From Anaerotignum sp. (GTDB lineage: Bacteria; Bacillota; Clostridia; Lachnospirales; Anaerotignaceae), in NCBI GenBank assembly GCA_020024455.1, contig JAHHTU010000019.1, forward strand, positions 1 to 44,616: a stretch of DNA of 44,616 bases, read 5' to 3'. Numbering within the stretch: the stretch's first letter is position 1; the number at the start of each line of letters is the position of its first letter. Of this stretch, positions 25,476-32,862 are shown piece by piece. A model generated the notes under the pieces. The model saw only the letters and a program-made list of their open reading frames with translations. It was not told where the DNA came from and made no database searches. A program made the translations under genes and the position numbers.

Positions 25476-26453
25476 ATGATGGGATTTCAGCTACTTTTGG
25501 AGCATAATGGCACGGTATATAATGCCTCTCCGATTGTATTGGAAGGCATTCGATTGGAACAAAGTGTTTTGATGGAAGCCGGAAAATTGGTTTTTTGTGT
25601 GAAACGTGACGGAATTATCCATTTTGTGGAAGGGGATAAAGTACAATTTTCTGTGGACGGTGTGGTGCGGTTTTGCGGGTTTGTGATGAAGAAAGAAAGA
25701 ACAGATGCACAAATCATTACTGTGACAGCATATGATATGTTGTTTTATTTGGCAAAAAACAAAGGCACATATGTATATTGGGATAAGACAGCCAAAGAGG
25801 TTGTGGCAATGATTGCAGGCGAATATGGCTTGCCGACAGGTACATTACAAGATACGGTTTGGAAAATTCCGCAAAGGGTGGAACAAGGACAAACATTGTT
25901 AGATATCATACAATCTGCATTGACATTGACACAGTATGCGACGGGAAAAGAATTTTTTTTGTTTGACAGTGGTGGATTGTTGGTGCTGAAAGAACGAAAA
26001 ACATTGATGACACAATATATGATGCGATGTGATGGCAGTATACAAGGATATAGCTATGTAACGGATTTGACAAATGGGACATATAACGAAGTCCGCTTAT
26101 ATCAGGCAGGCAGAAAAGAAGTCGAACACTTGGCTTGGGCAATCAAAAGACCGGAAAAAATAAAAGAATGGGGAAAACTGGGGTATTATGCACACATACC
26201 TGCTGCATTGAATGAGGCACAATTACAGGAAATGGCAAAAACAATATTAAAACAAAATGGACAGATACAGAAAACATTGGTGGTGGACAACTGCAATGCA
26301 GATGTGTATGTATCGGCAGGACAAAGCATATATCTGGAAATTCCTGATTTGGCAGAAATCGGCATTGCAAAAACGGTTTTGATAGAGAAAAGTATCCATA
26401 TATTTCATCAAGGTATGCATCAAACAAAATTATATATTAGGGTGGAGGAGTGA
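25476..26453 (+). CDS. Tail hub/baseplate protein (XkdQ, gpD-like)
   Basis: A 325-residue XkdQ-family protein corresponding to the tail hub (gp27/gpD-like) of simple contractile tails. The N-terminus MMGFQLLLEHNGTVYNASPI and the VKFSV-like DKVQFSVDGVVRFCGFV barrel strand, followed by VTAYDMLFYLAKNKGTYVY, are characteristic. The C-terminal half contains DAYVS-like NADVYVSAGQSIYLEIPDL. The ATG 25476 lies behind a G9 tract. Its stop overlaps the ribosome site of the next chaperone gene. Confidence 0.85.
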   Translation: MMGFQLLLEHNGTVYNASPIVLEGIRLEQSVLMEAGKLVFCVKRDGIIHFVEGDKVQFSVDGVVRFCGFVMKKERTDAQIITVTAYDMLFYLAKNKGTYVYWDKTAKEVVAMIAGEYGLPTGTLQDTVWKIPQRVEQGQTLLDIIQSALTLTQYATGKEFFLFDSGGLLVLKERKTLMTQYMMRCDGSIQGYSYVTDLTNGTYNEVRLYQAGRKEVEHLAWAIKRPEKIKEWGKLGYYAHIPAALNEAQLQEMAKTILKQNGQIQKTLVVDNCNADVYVSAGQSIYLEIPDLAEIGIAKTVLIEKSIHIFHQGMHQTKLYIRVEE

Positions 26454-26455
26454 CA

Positions 26456-26809
26456 ATGGGAGAAATGCAATGGTTTTTACAAGAAAACAACCATTTGCCA
26501 AAAAATCAAAAAGTATTTGTTTCGGAACGGTTTGTAAAAGAGGGAAATCCCATTTTATGGGAGATTCGAGCGGTTTCGGCAACAGAATTACAAGACTTAG
26601 ATGATGCGGACAGAATATGTGCGGCAGCGGTGGTTATGCCAAACTTGAAAGATAAAGGGCTTTTGGAAAGTTATGGTGCAGATGATGCAACCATATTATT
26701 GAAGAAAATGCTGACACCTGTGGAGTATTACAGACTGTTATCGGCAAGTAAGGCATTGAACGGTTACCAAGAACGAAAAGAAACCATAAAACAAAAAGCA
26801 AAAAACTGA
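26456..26809 (+). CDS. Tail assembly chaperone paralogue 2 (XkdN family), frameshift donor
   Basis: A 117-residue XkdN-family protein from ATG 26456 (GGAGGAG, 6 nt upstream; a GTG at 26450 leaves no room for a ribosome site). The core VSERFVKEGNPILWEIRAVS and NLKDKGLLESYGADDATILL matches paralogue 1 at 24453. The last codons are GCA AAA AAC TGA, so the stop directly follows a canonical A_AAA_AAC slippery site. A stable stem begins 7 nt later. By analogy with lambda gpG/gpGT, normal termination gives the short chaperone, and -1 slippage gives a longer form with a 54-residue extension, both used to assemble the tail around the tape measure encoded next. Confidence 0.88.
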   Translation: MGEMQWFLQENNHLPKNQKVFVSERFVKEGNPILWEIRAVSATELQDLDDADRICAAAVVMPNLKDKGLLESYGADDATILLKKMLTPVEYYRLLSASKALNGYQERKETIKQKAKN

Positions 26810-26854
26810 TTGTGGGGGGCGTAGATGAGGCGGATTATGCTTGCTACGCCCTCC
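26800..26854 (+). promoter_or_regulatory. Programmed -1 ribosomal frameshift signal
   Basis: Slippery heptamer A_AAA_AAC (26800-26806) is in the correct frame, with a 7-nt spacer (26807-26813). An 11-bp stem pairs 26814-26824 (GGGGGGCGTAG) with 26844-26854 (CTACGCCCTCC), one G-U pair, 19-nt loop. The zero-frame stop TGA (26807-26809) lies in the spacer. After slippage the frame is open to 26970. Confidence 0.88.
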
Positions 26855-26970
26855 GTCAATATGGAATTCGTCCAAAAGAATGGCTTACAATGGATATGAC
26901 GGAAAAGATGTTTATTTGTGCAGCGATTGATTTGGAAGTGGAACAGAAAAAAGAACTCTTGGAGGAGTGA
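26806..26970 (+). CDS. Frameshift-encoded C-terminal extension of chaperone paralogue 2 (gpGT-like)
   Basis: Not an independent gene: it has no start codon or ribosome site of its own near 26806. Read in the -1 frame from CTG 26806 to TGA 26968-26970 it encodes 54 residues, including VDEADYACYALRQYGIRP then KEWLTMDMTEKMFICAAIDL and EVEQKKELLEE. This resembles the short helical proteins that follow XkdN-type genes in clostridial phages. The joined product would be 171 residues (117 + 54). The stop lies 4 nt before the next ATG. Confidence 0.8.
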   Translation: MIVGGVDEADYACYALRQYGIRPKEWLTMDMTEKMFICAAIDLEVEQKKELLEE

Positions 26971-26974
26971 GGGT

Positions 26975-27766
26975 ATGAAAGAAATTTGGCGGTTATGGTT
27001 AGGGCTTTGGTTGGGTTTGCCCGATATGGAAAGAAAATCATCAACATTATGGGATATGCAAACAAAAACAAAAACCGAATATGAAAATATACAAAAAAAT
27101 ACAGATATCAAAAAAACAGGGATAGATACACAAAATGGATTTTTGAAAAGACAAAAAGAAATTGCTTTGGAAGAACAAGAAAAAAAACAATATGCAAAAA
27201 TACAACCACATATTGTATGGAACAGCAAGAAAGAAGGTCATATGGCTGAGCAAATCACAACGTTACAACAAAAGCACCATCAACCCATACAGACAACTTT
27301 GCGAAACATGGAAGAACCATATGAACAAAAAGAAAGGCTGCTGTTTTCCATGATGTCGAAACAAGAACCCAAACAACAAGAAAAGAAAGCAATTACACAA
27401 ATGGGTGCTTTACCGCAGGAAAAGACAGTTGAAAAAAATACGGAAAACAAACAAAACGGAAAAATGCTTCCACCGTTTTTACATACAACAACGCATCAGA
27501 ATATCAGAGAACAAATGCAACAACAGAAACAGCCATCTGCAATCTGGAAGCAACAGGGGGAAGATGTTGTGATGTTGCAAAAAATACTGCGTCATTATGA
27601 AAATCAGCAAAATGGTGCTATGGGAAATCAAAACGTTTCGATACAAATTGGGCATATCAAGCAACAAGCAGATGTGGACGATGTGATGGAGGCATTGACA
27701 AAAAAATTGTGGGAAGCAAGGAGTATGACTACCAAAAAAGCAAAGGGAGGTGTGTCACATGGTTGA
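26975..27766 (+). CDS. Very short tape-measure protein candidate
   Basis: A 263-residue protein from ATG 26975 (TTGGAGGAG 8 nt upstream), directly after the frameshifting chaperone, which is the standard place for the tape measure. The sequence is rich in Gln, Lys and Glu, mostly helical, with a short hydrophobic start (IWRLWLGLWLGLP). The C-terminus NVSIQIGHIKQQADVDDVME followed by ALTKKLWEAR resembles the closing motif of clostridial tape measures, in which a beta strand is followed by aDIDkia-type helix. PBSX-type tape measures are usually several times longer. Alternative: an unrelated tail protein, with the true tape measure lost. The assignment is inference from position and C-terminal motif. 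Confidence 0.5.
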   Translation: MKEIWRLWLGLWLGLPDMERKSSTLWDMQTKTKTEYENIQKNTDIKKTGIDTQNGFLKRQKEIALEEQEKKQYAKIQPHIVWNSKKEGHMAEQITTLQQKHHQPIQTTLRNMEEPYEQKERLLFSMMSKQEPKQQEKKAITQMGALPQEKTVEKNTENKQNGKMLPPFLHTTTHQNIREQMQQQKQPSAIWKQQGEDVVMLQKILRHYENQQNGAMGNQNVSIQIGHIKQQADVDDVMEALTKKLWEARSMTTKKAKGGVSHG

Positions 27767-28097
27767 GGTTTTGAAAGAAATGATTGCAGATGCAATCGAA
27801 AACGGTATGCTTTCTGATATTTGTATAGGCGTTGTGACAGCAGAAAGCCCTTTGAAAGTCAAGTTGGAAAATGGATTGGAATTGGAAGAACGATTTTTAT
27901 TGGTTGCAGAGCGTTTGACAAAACGAGAAGAACGAGGACAAGTCAAAACTTGGTCAGAGCAAGAAGGGGATATTTGGTCGCAATATCGCATGATACGAGA
28001 TGTTGGACTCAAAAAAGGACAAAAAGTGATGGTGTTACAATGCAAAGGAGGACAACAATATATGGTGATAGACCGCTGGAAAGGAGGAAAAGTGTGA
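27759..28097 (+). CDS. Baseplate protein XkdR (DUF2577)
   Basis: A 112-residue protein from ATG 27759 (AGGGAGG 8 nt upstream), overlapping the end of the preceding gene. It has the DUF2577 layout: an N-terminal helix (EVLKEMIADAIENGMLSDI), a beta strand with IGVVTAESPLKVKLENGLEL, and the C-terminal strand pair GLKKGQKVMVLQCKGGQQYM ending in VIDR. In PBSX-type phages it lies in the baseplate wedge/hub region. It overlaps the next gene by 4 nt. Confidence 0.85.
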   Translation: MVEVLKEMIADAIENGMLSDICIGVVTAESPLKVKLENGLELEERFLLVAERLTKREERGQVKTWSEQEGDIWSQYRMIRDVGLKKGQKVMVLQCKGGQQYMVIDRWKGGKV

Positions 28098-28504
28098 TAC
28101 CGGAAAATCAGATATTACAAACAGAATTGTTAGCGTTTGCAAAACAGCCATCATGGACGTATCGTATGCGGGAAGTACAAAAAGAAGTCAGAGGCAATAT
28201 CGATGGTTTGTTAGCAGTGAAACAAGCGGTTGCAAAAATGTTATCCACAGAACGATATCAATATGTCATATATGATTGGAATTATGGTGTGGAGTTTGCA
28301 GATTTATGGGGAAAACCAATGAGTTATGTGATACCGGAAGTGGAACAGAGAATTACAGAGGCGTTATGCAGTGATGACCGCATAGAATGTGTGACGGATT
28401 TTTGTTTTGCACAACATAAAAGCGATTTGACAGTGTCGTTCCATGTGCAAACAATTTATGGTGCTTGGGAAGAAGAAAGGACGGTGCATATTGCATATGT
28501 ATGA
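28094..28504 (+). CDS. Baseplate protein XkdS (DUF2634, gp25-like)
   Basis: A 136-residue protein from GTG 28094, which overlaps the upstream stop (GTGTGATA arrangement) and follows AAAGGAGGAAAA. Features of DUF2634/gp25-type wedge proteins are seen: TYRMREVQKEVRGNIDGLLA, VKQAVAKMLSTERYQYVIYD, and WNYGVEFADLWGKP. This protein initiates sheath assembly in contractile tails. It overlaps the baseplate J gene by 8 nt. Confidence 0.87.
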   Translation: MIPENQILQTELLAFAKQPSWTYRMREVQKEVRGNIDGLLAVKQAVAKMLSTERYQYVIYDWNYGVEFADLWGKPMSYVIPEVEQRITEALCSDDRIECVTDFCFAQHKSDLTVSFHVQTIYGAWEEERTVHIAYV

Positions 28505-29567
28505 AAGTTATGAAGCGTTAATGGAAAAAAAGTTGGCGATGGTCGATGACAAAAGAGATAAGCGACAGGGCAGTGTGATTTTTGATGCAATGGCACCAAA
28601 TGCAGCAGAGGCGGCTACATTTTACAGTGAATTGCAGATGTTGGAAAATCGTACATTTGGAGATACGGCAACGGGTATGGATTTGACAAGACGTTGTGAA
28701 GAAAGAGGGATATTTCGTAAACCCGCAGTCAAAGCAACATTTTATGCCACATTTACAGATGCAGACGGTGAAGTATATACCGTACAAAAAGGCGAACGGT
28801 TTTTTCTGGAAGAATTTTATTACAAAGTGCTGTTTTTGCATGAGGACGCAAAACGATATGTATTGGAATGTGAAGTGGCAGGAGAATGCGGAAACAGCTA
28901 TCTGGGGGCATTGTTGCCTGTATCGCATTTGGAAGGATTGGCAGAGGCAACGCTTACAGAATTGCGTACAGATGGCGAAGATGAAGAAAGTGATGAAGCA
29001 TTAAGAAAAAGATATCTTGAAAGTTTTTCGGGCGATGCTTTTGGTGGCAATGTGGCAGATTACAAACAAAAAGTGGGTGCAATGCAAAATGTGGGGGCAT
29101 TGAAAGTTGAACCTGTTTGGAAGGGTGGCGGTACGGTGCGTTTGGTTATCATTGACCAAGGTTGGAAAAAACCATCAGCCGAAGAATTGGAAGCATTACA
29201 AAATCAGATTGACCCACAGAAAAAAGGTTTGGGAGAAGGGATTGCACCGATTGGACATAAAGTGACAGTGGAAGGTGTGATGGAAGTGGATTGTAAAATC
29301 AAAATGCAAATCACTTGGCAACAAGATGCAGACAAAGAACAAAGTAAGTTGGAAATCAGAAAACAACTGGAAGCATATTTCTTGGAGTTGAGAAAAAGTT
29401 GGGCAGACGAGAAATCTGTGGTGGTGCGAAACAGTTATTTGGAGGCTGCTGTATTAAATGTGGCAGGTGTGCTAGATGTACAGAATTGTACCATCAATAC
29501 CCAAAGCGGCAATTTACAATTACAACCATATGAAGTTCCGAAACTAACAAGTATTGAGGTGGTTTGA
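28497..29567 (+). CDS. Baseplate J family wedge protein (XkdT)
   Basis: A 356-residue baseplate J protein from ATG 28497; the ribosome site is weak and coupling to xkdS is likely. The family N-terminus is clear: MYESYEALMEKKLAMVDD, then KRQGSVIFDAMAPNAAEAA, and later LRKRYLESFSGDAFGGNVAD, the conserved YxxxF..DAFGGN loop of gpJ/gp6-like proteins. It is a core component of the contractile baseplate. The stop overlaps the next ATG (TGATG). Confidence 0.92.
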   Translation: MYESYEALMEKKLAMVDDKRDKRQGSVIFDAMAPNAAEAATFYSELQMLENRTFGDTATGMDLTRRCEERGIFRKPAVKATFYATFTDADGEVYTVQKGERFFLEEFYYKVLFLHEDAKRYVLECEVAGECGNSYLGALLPVSHLEGLAEATLTELRTDGEDEESDEALRKRYLESFSGDAFGGNVADYKQKVGAMQNVGALKVEPVWKGGGTVRLVIIDQGWKKPSAEELEALQNQIDPQKKGLGEGIAPIGHKVTVEGVMEVDCKIKMQITWQQDADKEQSKLEIRKQLEAYFLELRKSWADEKSVVVRNSYLEAAVLNVAGVLDVQNCTINTQSGNLQLQPYEVPKLTSIEVV

Positions 29568-30124
29568 TGGGGGCAGAACGATATACAAAATATTTACCAC
29601 CAATGGTTGCAGGGCTGAAAGAATTTCAGAAAATGGGCAGTGTGGAAAGTATCATTTTAGAAGAAATGGAACAGGCAAAGTGTGACGTGGAGGCAAACCA
29701 ATGGATACAGACCGCAACAAAAAAAGGTTTGTTAAGAAGAATGCATATGATGGGTTTGCAACCATTACAAGAACAAGATACGGAAGCATTGCGAAGTGAT
29801 GTATTGGCAAAATGGAATGCACACAGACCATATACTTGGTGGATATTATGCCATTGGTTAGATGCATATTGCGGGGTTGGGAAATATGAAATCACACTGG
29901 ATTATGCAAAATATACACTGCAAATTGTGTTGGCATTGAGCCAAAAACAGAAGCAAAAAGATATATTTTTGTTTTGGAGGAACTTATTACCTGCAAATAT
30001 ACTGTTTTTTGTGGAGTTACGCAGAAATACACACGCAGATGTGGCAGTAATGACACATCAGGGTTTGAAAGGTGGAAAATGGTCTTATGGGGAAATTCCT
30101 TTTGTGGATTTTTCTGCCATATAA
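29567..30124 (+). CDS. Baseplate protein XkdU (DUF2313)
   Basis: A 185-residue protein from ATG 29567 (TGAGGTGG upstream) of the XkdU/YmfQ family, usually the last wedge protein before tail fibres. It starts YTKYLPPMVAGLKEFQKM. It has the YEITLDYAKYTLQIVLALS segment and the P-ANI-F element (LLPANILFFVELR) typical of the family. It is the last phage gene: after its stop come a host-type promoter and secG. Tail-fibre, XkdX, holin and amidase genes that normally follow are absent. Confidence 0.88.
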   Translation: MGAERYTKYLPPMVAGLKEFQKMGSVESIILEEMEQAKCDVEANQWIQTATKKGLLRRMHMMGLQPLQEQDTEALRSDVLAKWNAHRPYTWWILCHWLDAYCGVGKYEITLDYAKYTLQIVLALSQKQKQKDIFLFWRNLLPANILFFVELRRNTHADVAVMTHQGLKGGKWSYGEIPFVDFSAI

Positions 30125-30148
30125 AAACAAAAAGATTTGAAAAAAGAC

Positions 30149-30177
30149 TTGCAGGCACTTGCTGAGTGTGTTACAAT
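30149..30177 (+). promoter_or_regulatory. secG promoter
   Basis: TTGCAG (30149-30154), 17-nt spacer, TACAAT (30172-30177), 69 nt before secG and only 24 nt after the last phage gene. Confidence 0.75.
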
Positions 30178-30246
30178 GTGAATACTTGTTTGAATGTAAG
30201 AAAGGCTTTTTTGAGAAAAAGCAAATGATACAGGAGGTTTGAAATC

Positions 30247-30489
30247 ATGGGAACAGTTCGTATGGCATTGACCATAGTATTGGCAGTATTGGCAGTTTTG
30301 CTTTGCAGTATCATATTATTGCAATCCAAACGTTCTGCAGGTTTGGGTGCAGTGAGTGGAAATGCAAGTGGTGACACATATTGGAGCAAAAACAAAGCAA
30401 GCTCTATGGAGGGTGCTTTGGAAAGATATACAAAAATTGGTGGCGCATTATTTATGTTGATTGCTCTGGCAATTAACTTGATTGGCTAA
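30247..30489 (+). CDS. secG: Preprotein translocase subunit SecG
   Basis: Small accessory subunit of the SecYEG channel, 80 residues. It has two membrane helices: about 5-25 (MALTIVLAVLAVLLCSIILL) and about 61-79. LQSKRSAGLGAVSG between them is the conserved cytoplasmic loop. ACAGGAGGT lies 9 nt before the ATG. Own promoter and terminator are present, and rnr, smpB and ssrA follow, the common secG-rnr-smpB-ssrA order of Firmicutes. Confidence 0.95.
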   Translation: MGTVRMALTIVLAVLAVLLCSIILLQSKRSAGLGAVSGNASGDTYWSKNKASSMEGALERYTKIGGALFMLIALAINLIG

Positions 30490-30498
30490 ACACAAACC

Positions 30499-30527
30499 GG
30501 AGATGCAGAAGTGCATCTCTTTTTTTA
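30499..30527 (+). terminator. Terminator after secG
   Basis: An 8- to 9-bp stem (GAGATGCA / TGCATCTC) with a GAAG loop, followed by a run of T. Confidence 0.9.
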
Positions 30528-30556
30528 TCAAATCACCACAACAAAGGGAGGTTATG

Positions 30557-32695
30557 ATGATGGAATTTGAAATTTTGCAGCAAAGAAAAGAAAAAATATT
30601 GGCGTATATGGAAAGTGCAGATTATATTCCTTTGAAACGAAAGGAAATGCGAGTGGTATTAGATGTGCCGGATACAGACAAAGATGCCTTTGAACAGGTT
30701 ATTGCAGAATTGATTGCAGAAGGAAAAATCATTGAAACCAAAAGAGGGAAACTGTCTGCACCAAGAGCACTGCAAATGGCAACCGGAACATTTTTAAGTC
30801 ATGCAAAAGGATTTGGATTTGTGACACCAGATGAAGGTGGAGCGGATATTTTTATTCCGGCATCAGAAACCAATGGCGCAATGCAAAAAGATAAAGTGTT
30901 GTATAAAGTGGTGCAAAAAGGCGGAGATGGAAAAAAATCCGAAGGTGTGATTATCAAAGTGCTGGAACGAGCAAATAGTCGCATTGTGGGACTTTTTGAA
31001 CAAGTCAAAGGATATGGATTTGTGATTGCAGATGATAAAAAATTTGCAAAAGATATTTTTGTTTCAAAAGAAAACACCATGGGAGCTGTGACAGGGCATA
31101 AAGTGGTTGTGGAAATTACGGAATATGGTGCAGACCGCAGAAATCCGGAGGGAAAAGTCGTGGAAATTTTAGGACATATCAATGACCCCGGTGTGGATAT
31201 ATTGTCTGTCATAAAAAGATATGATTTGGCTGTGGAATTTCCGAATGAGGTGTACCAAGAAATTGAAAATCTGGAAACAGAAGTAAAAGAAGAAGATAAA
31301 ATCGGCAGAGAGGATTTGCGTGATATACTGACGATTACCATTGACGGCGAAGATGCAAAGGATTTAGACGATGCGGTGTCTTTGCGTATGCTACAAAACG
31401 GCAACTTTGAATTGGGTGTGCATATTGCCGATGTTTCTCATTATGTCAAATTTCATACAGAGCTAGATGCGGAAGCATATCGCAGAGGTACAAGCGTATA
31501 TTTGGTAGACCGTGTGATTCCGATGTTGCCACATAAATTAAGCAATGGGATTTGCTCTCTCAATCCCAATACAGACAGATTGGCATTAAGTTGTATCATG
31601 GAAATTGACCAAAAGGGACAAGTGGTTGACCATAGAGTGGTGAATGCAGTCATTCATTCCGATTATCGTATGACATATACGGCAGTGCGTGAAATACTCG
31701 AAGATGGAACACCCGCTTTATTGGAACAGTATCAGGAAATTGTACCAATGTTGCAGGATATGAACCGATTGCGTATGGTATTGGCAGAAAAACGCAAAAA
31801 CAGAGGTTCTGTCAATTTTGATTTGCCGGAATCCAAAATCATATTAGATGAAAACGGAAAACCCATTGATATTCGCCCCTATGAAAGAAGTATTGCCACC
31901 AATTTGATTGAAGAATTTATGTTGGTGTGCAATGAAACGATTGCAGAAAACTTTTTTTGGCAGGAAGTACCATTTGTGTTCCGTTCTCACCAAGAACCTG
32001 ATGAGGAAAAAACAGAAAAAATGGAACAGTTCTTGCGTGGATTCGGCTATCGTGTCAAGAAAAAAGACGGCGAATTACACCCAAGAGAAATACAAAAAGT
32101 ATTGTCCGAAATAGAGGGCAAAACAGAAGAAAGAGTCATTACCCGTGTGGTATTGCGTAGTATGATGCAGGCAAGATATACCGCAGATAATCAGGGGCAT
32201 TTTGGACTGGCTGCAAAATATTACTGCCATTTTACTTCCCCCATTCGCCGTTATCCGGATTTGCAAATTCATCGTTTGATAAAATGGGTGCTTGCAGGGG
32301 AATTGAATGGGAAAAAAGAAGAGAGCCTGCGACGCAAAATGCCGGAAATTGCTGCACATTGTTCCAAGCGGGAAAGAGTGGCTGATGAAGCAGAACGAGA
32401 TACAGACCATCTGAAAAAAGTAGAGTATATGATGGATAAAGTTGGGGAATATTATAAAGGCATTATCTCCGGCGTAACAAGTTGGGGAATTTTTGTGGAA
32501 CTGCCCAATACCGTAGAGGGTATGATTGCATTGGCACAAATGGACGATGATTATTACGAATTTGATGAAAAAAATATGTTGGTGTTTGGCAGAAAAAGTG
32601 GGAAAATATATCGCTTGGGCGATACAGTGGAAATTATGGTTGCCAAAGTATCACAGGAAATGGGTACGATTGATTTTGTGTTTGCAGAAGAATAA
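30557..32695 (+). CDS. rnr: Ribonuclease R
   Basis: Processive 3'-5' exoribonuclease that degrades structured RNA, including mRNA released by trans-translation. About 712 residues; three consecutive ATGs (30554, 30557, 30560) follow AAAGGGAGG and the second or third gives the best spacing. Layout: N-terminal helix-turn-helix (QQRKEKILAYMESADYIPLK), two cold-shock domains (GFGFVTPDEGGADIFI; VKGYGFVIADDKKFAKDIFV), RNB catalytic domain with IDGEDAKDLDDAVSL holding the Mg-binding aspartates, and C-terminal S1 domain (YKGIISGVTSWGIFVELPN). It has no signs of decay. Confidence 0.95.
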   Translation: MMEFEILQQRKEKILAYMESADYIPLKRKEMRVVLDVPDTDKDAFEQVIAELIAEGKIIETKRGKLSAPRALQMATGTFLSHAKGFGFVTPDEGGADIFIPASETNGAMQKDKVLYKVVQKGGDGKKSEGVIIKVLERANSRIVGLFEQVKGYGFVIADDKKFAKDIFVSKENTMGAVTGHKVVVEITEYGADRRNPEGKVVEILGHINDPGVDILSVIKRYDLAVEFPNEVYQEIENLETEVKEEDKIGREDLRDILTITIDGEDAKDLDDAVSLRMLQNGNFELGVHIADVSHYVKFHTELDAEAYRRGTSVYLVDRVIPMLPHKLSNGICSLNPNTDRLALSCIMEIDQKGQVVDHRVVNAVIHSDYRMTYTAVREILEDGTPALLEQYQEIVPMLQDMNRLRMVLAEKRKNRGSVNFDLPESKIILDENGKPIDIRPYERSIATNLIEEFMLVCNETIAENFFWQEVPFVFRSHQEPDEEKTEKMEQFLRGFGYRVKKKDGELHPREIQKVLSEIEGKTEERVITRVVLRSMMQARYTADNQGHFGLAAKYYCHFTSPIRRYPDLQIHRLIKWVLAGELNGKKEESLRRKMPEIAAHCSKRERVADEAERDTDHLKKVEYMMDKVGEYYKGIISGVTSWGIFVELPNTVEGMIALAQMDDDYYEFDEKNMLVFGRKSGKIYRLGDTVEIMVAKVSQEMGTIDFVFAEE

Positions 32696-32702
32696 ATGTT
32701 AT

Positions 32703-32736
32703 ACAGCACAGTCTGATTTCTGTTAGACTGTGCTGT
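32703..32736. other. Long perfect hairpin after rnr without U-tract
   Basis: A 12-bp perfect stem (ACAGCACAGTCT / AGACTGTGCTGT) with a 10-nt loop lies 7 nt after the rnr stop. It is followed by A, not T, so it is not a classical terminator in either direction. It may protect or mark the mRNA 3' end. Confidence 0.7.
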
Positions 32737-32790
32737 AAAAAATCAGTTTGTTTTGTTATGATTTTGCAATCTTTGTAACACAAACGTCAT

Positions 32791-32818
32791 TTGCATTTTG
32801 GAAAATTTATGATATAAT
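32791..32818 (+). promoter_or_regulatory. smpB promoter
   Basis: TTGCAT (32791-32796), 16-nt spacer, perfect TATAAT (32813-32818) with an extended -10 (TGATATAAT), 45 nt before smpB. Confidence 0.75.
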
Positions 32819-32862
32819 GAGGAAGGTAAGTCGATAGAAGCAGTAGAAAGAAGGTGCAGACC

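Larger units (their letters stand above)
15640..30124. mobile_element. Compact PBSX-like defective prophage / candidate gene-transfer-agent cluster
   Basis: Twenty-two intact genes of contractile-tailed phage type lie between a host membrane-protein gene and secG. The order is repressor (minus), sigma-like activator, terminase small, terminase large, portal, scaffold, capsid, four connector/completion genes, sheath, tube, chaperone, XkdP, XkdQ, frameshifting chaperone, tape candidate, XkdR, XkdS, XkdT, XkdU. This follows the late region of PBSX, including the activator directly before the terminase. No integrase, excisionase, replication, lysis, head protease or tail-fibre gene is seen, and no direct repeat could be found at the ends by eye. 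Codon use (TTG leucine, A-rich third positions) looks like the neighbours. Genes overlap or abut throughout, and no stop or frameshift damage is visible, so selection for function is likely. Confidence 0.85.

Noticed and set aside
15574..30246. Possible attL/attR direct repeats at the ends of the phage cluster
   Set aside because: The flanks 15574-15640 and 30125-30246 were compared by eye; no shared word of useful length was found. A computed repeat search outside the window is still needed.
32703..32736. Classical terminator after rnr
   Set aside because: Neither side of the hairpin has a T-run in the needed orientation.
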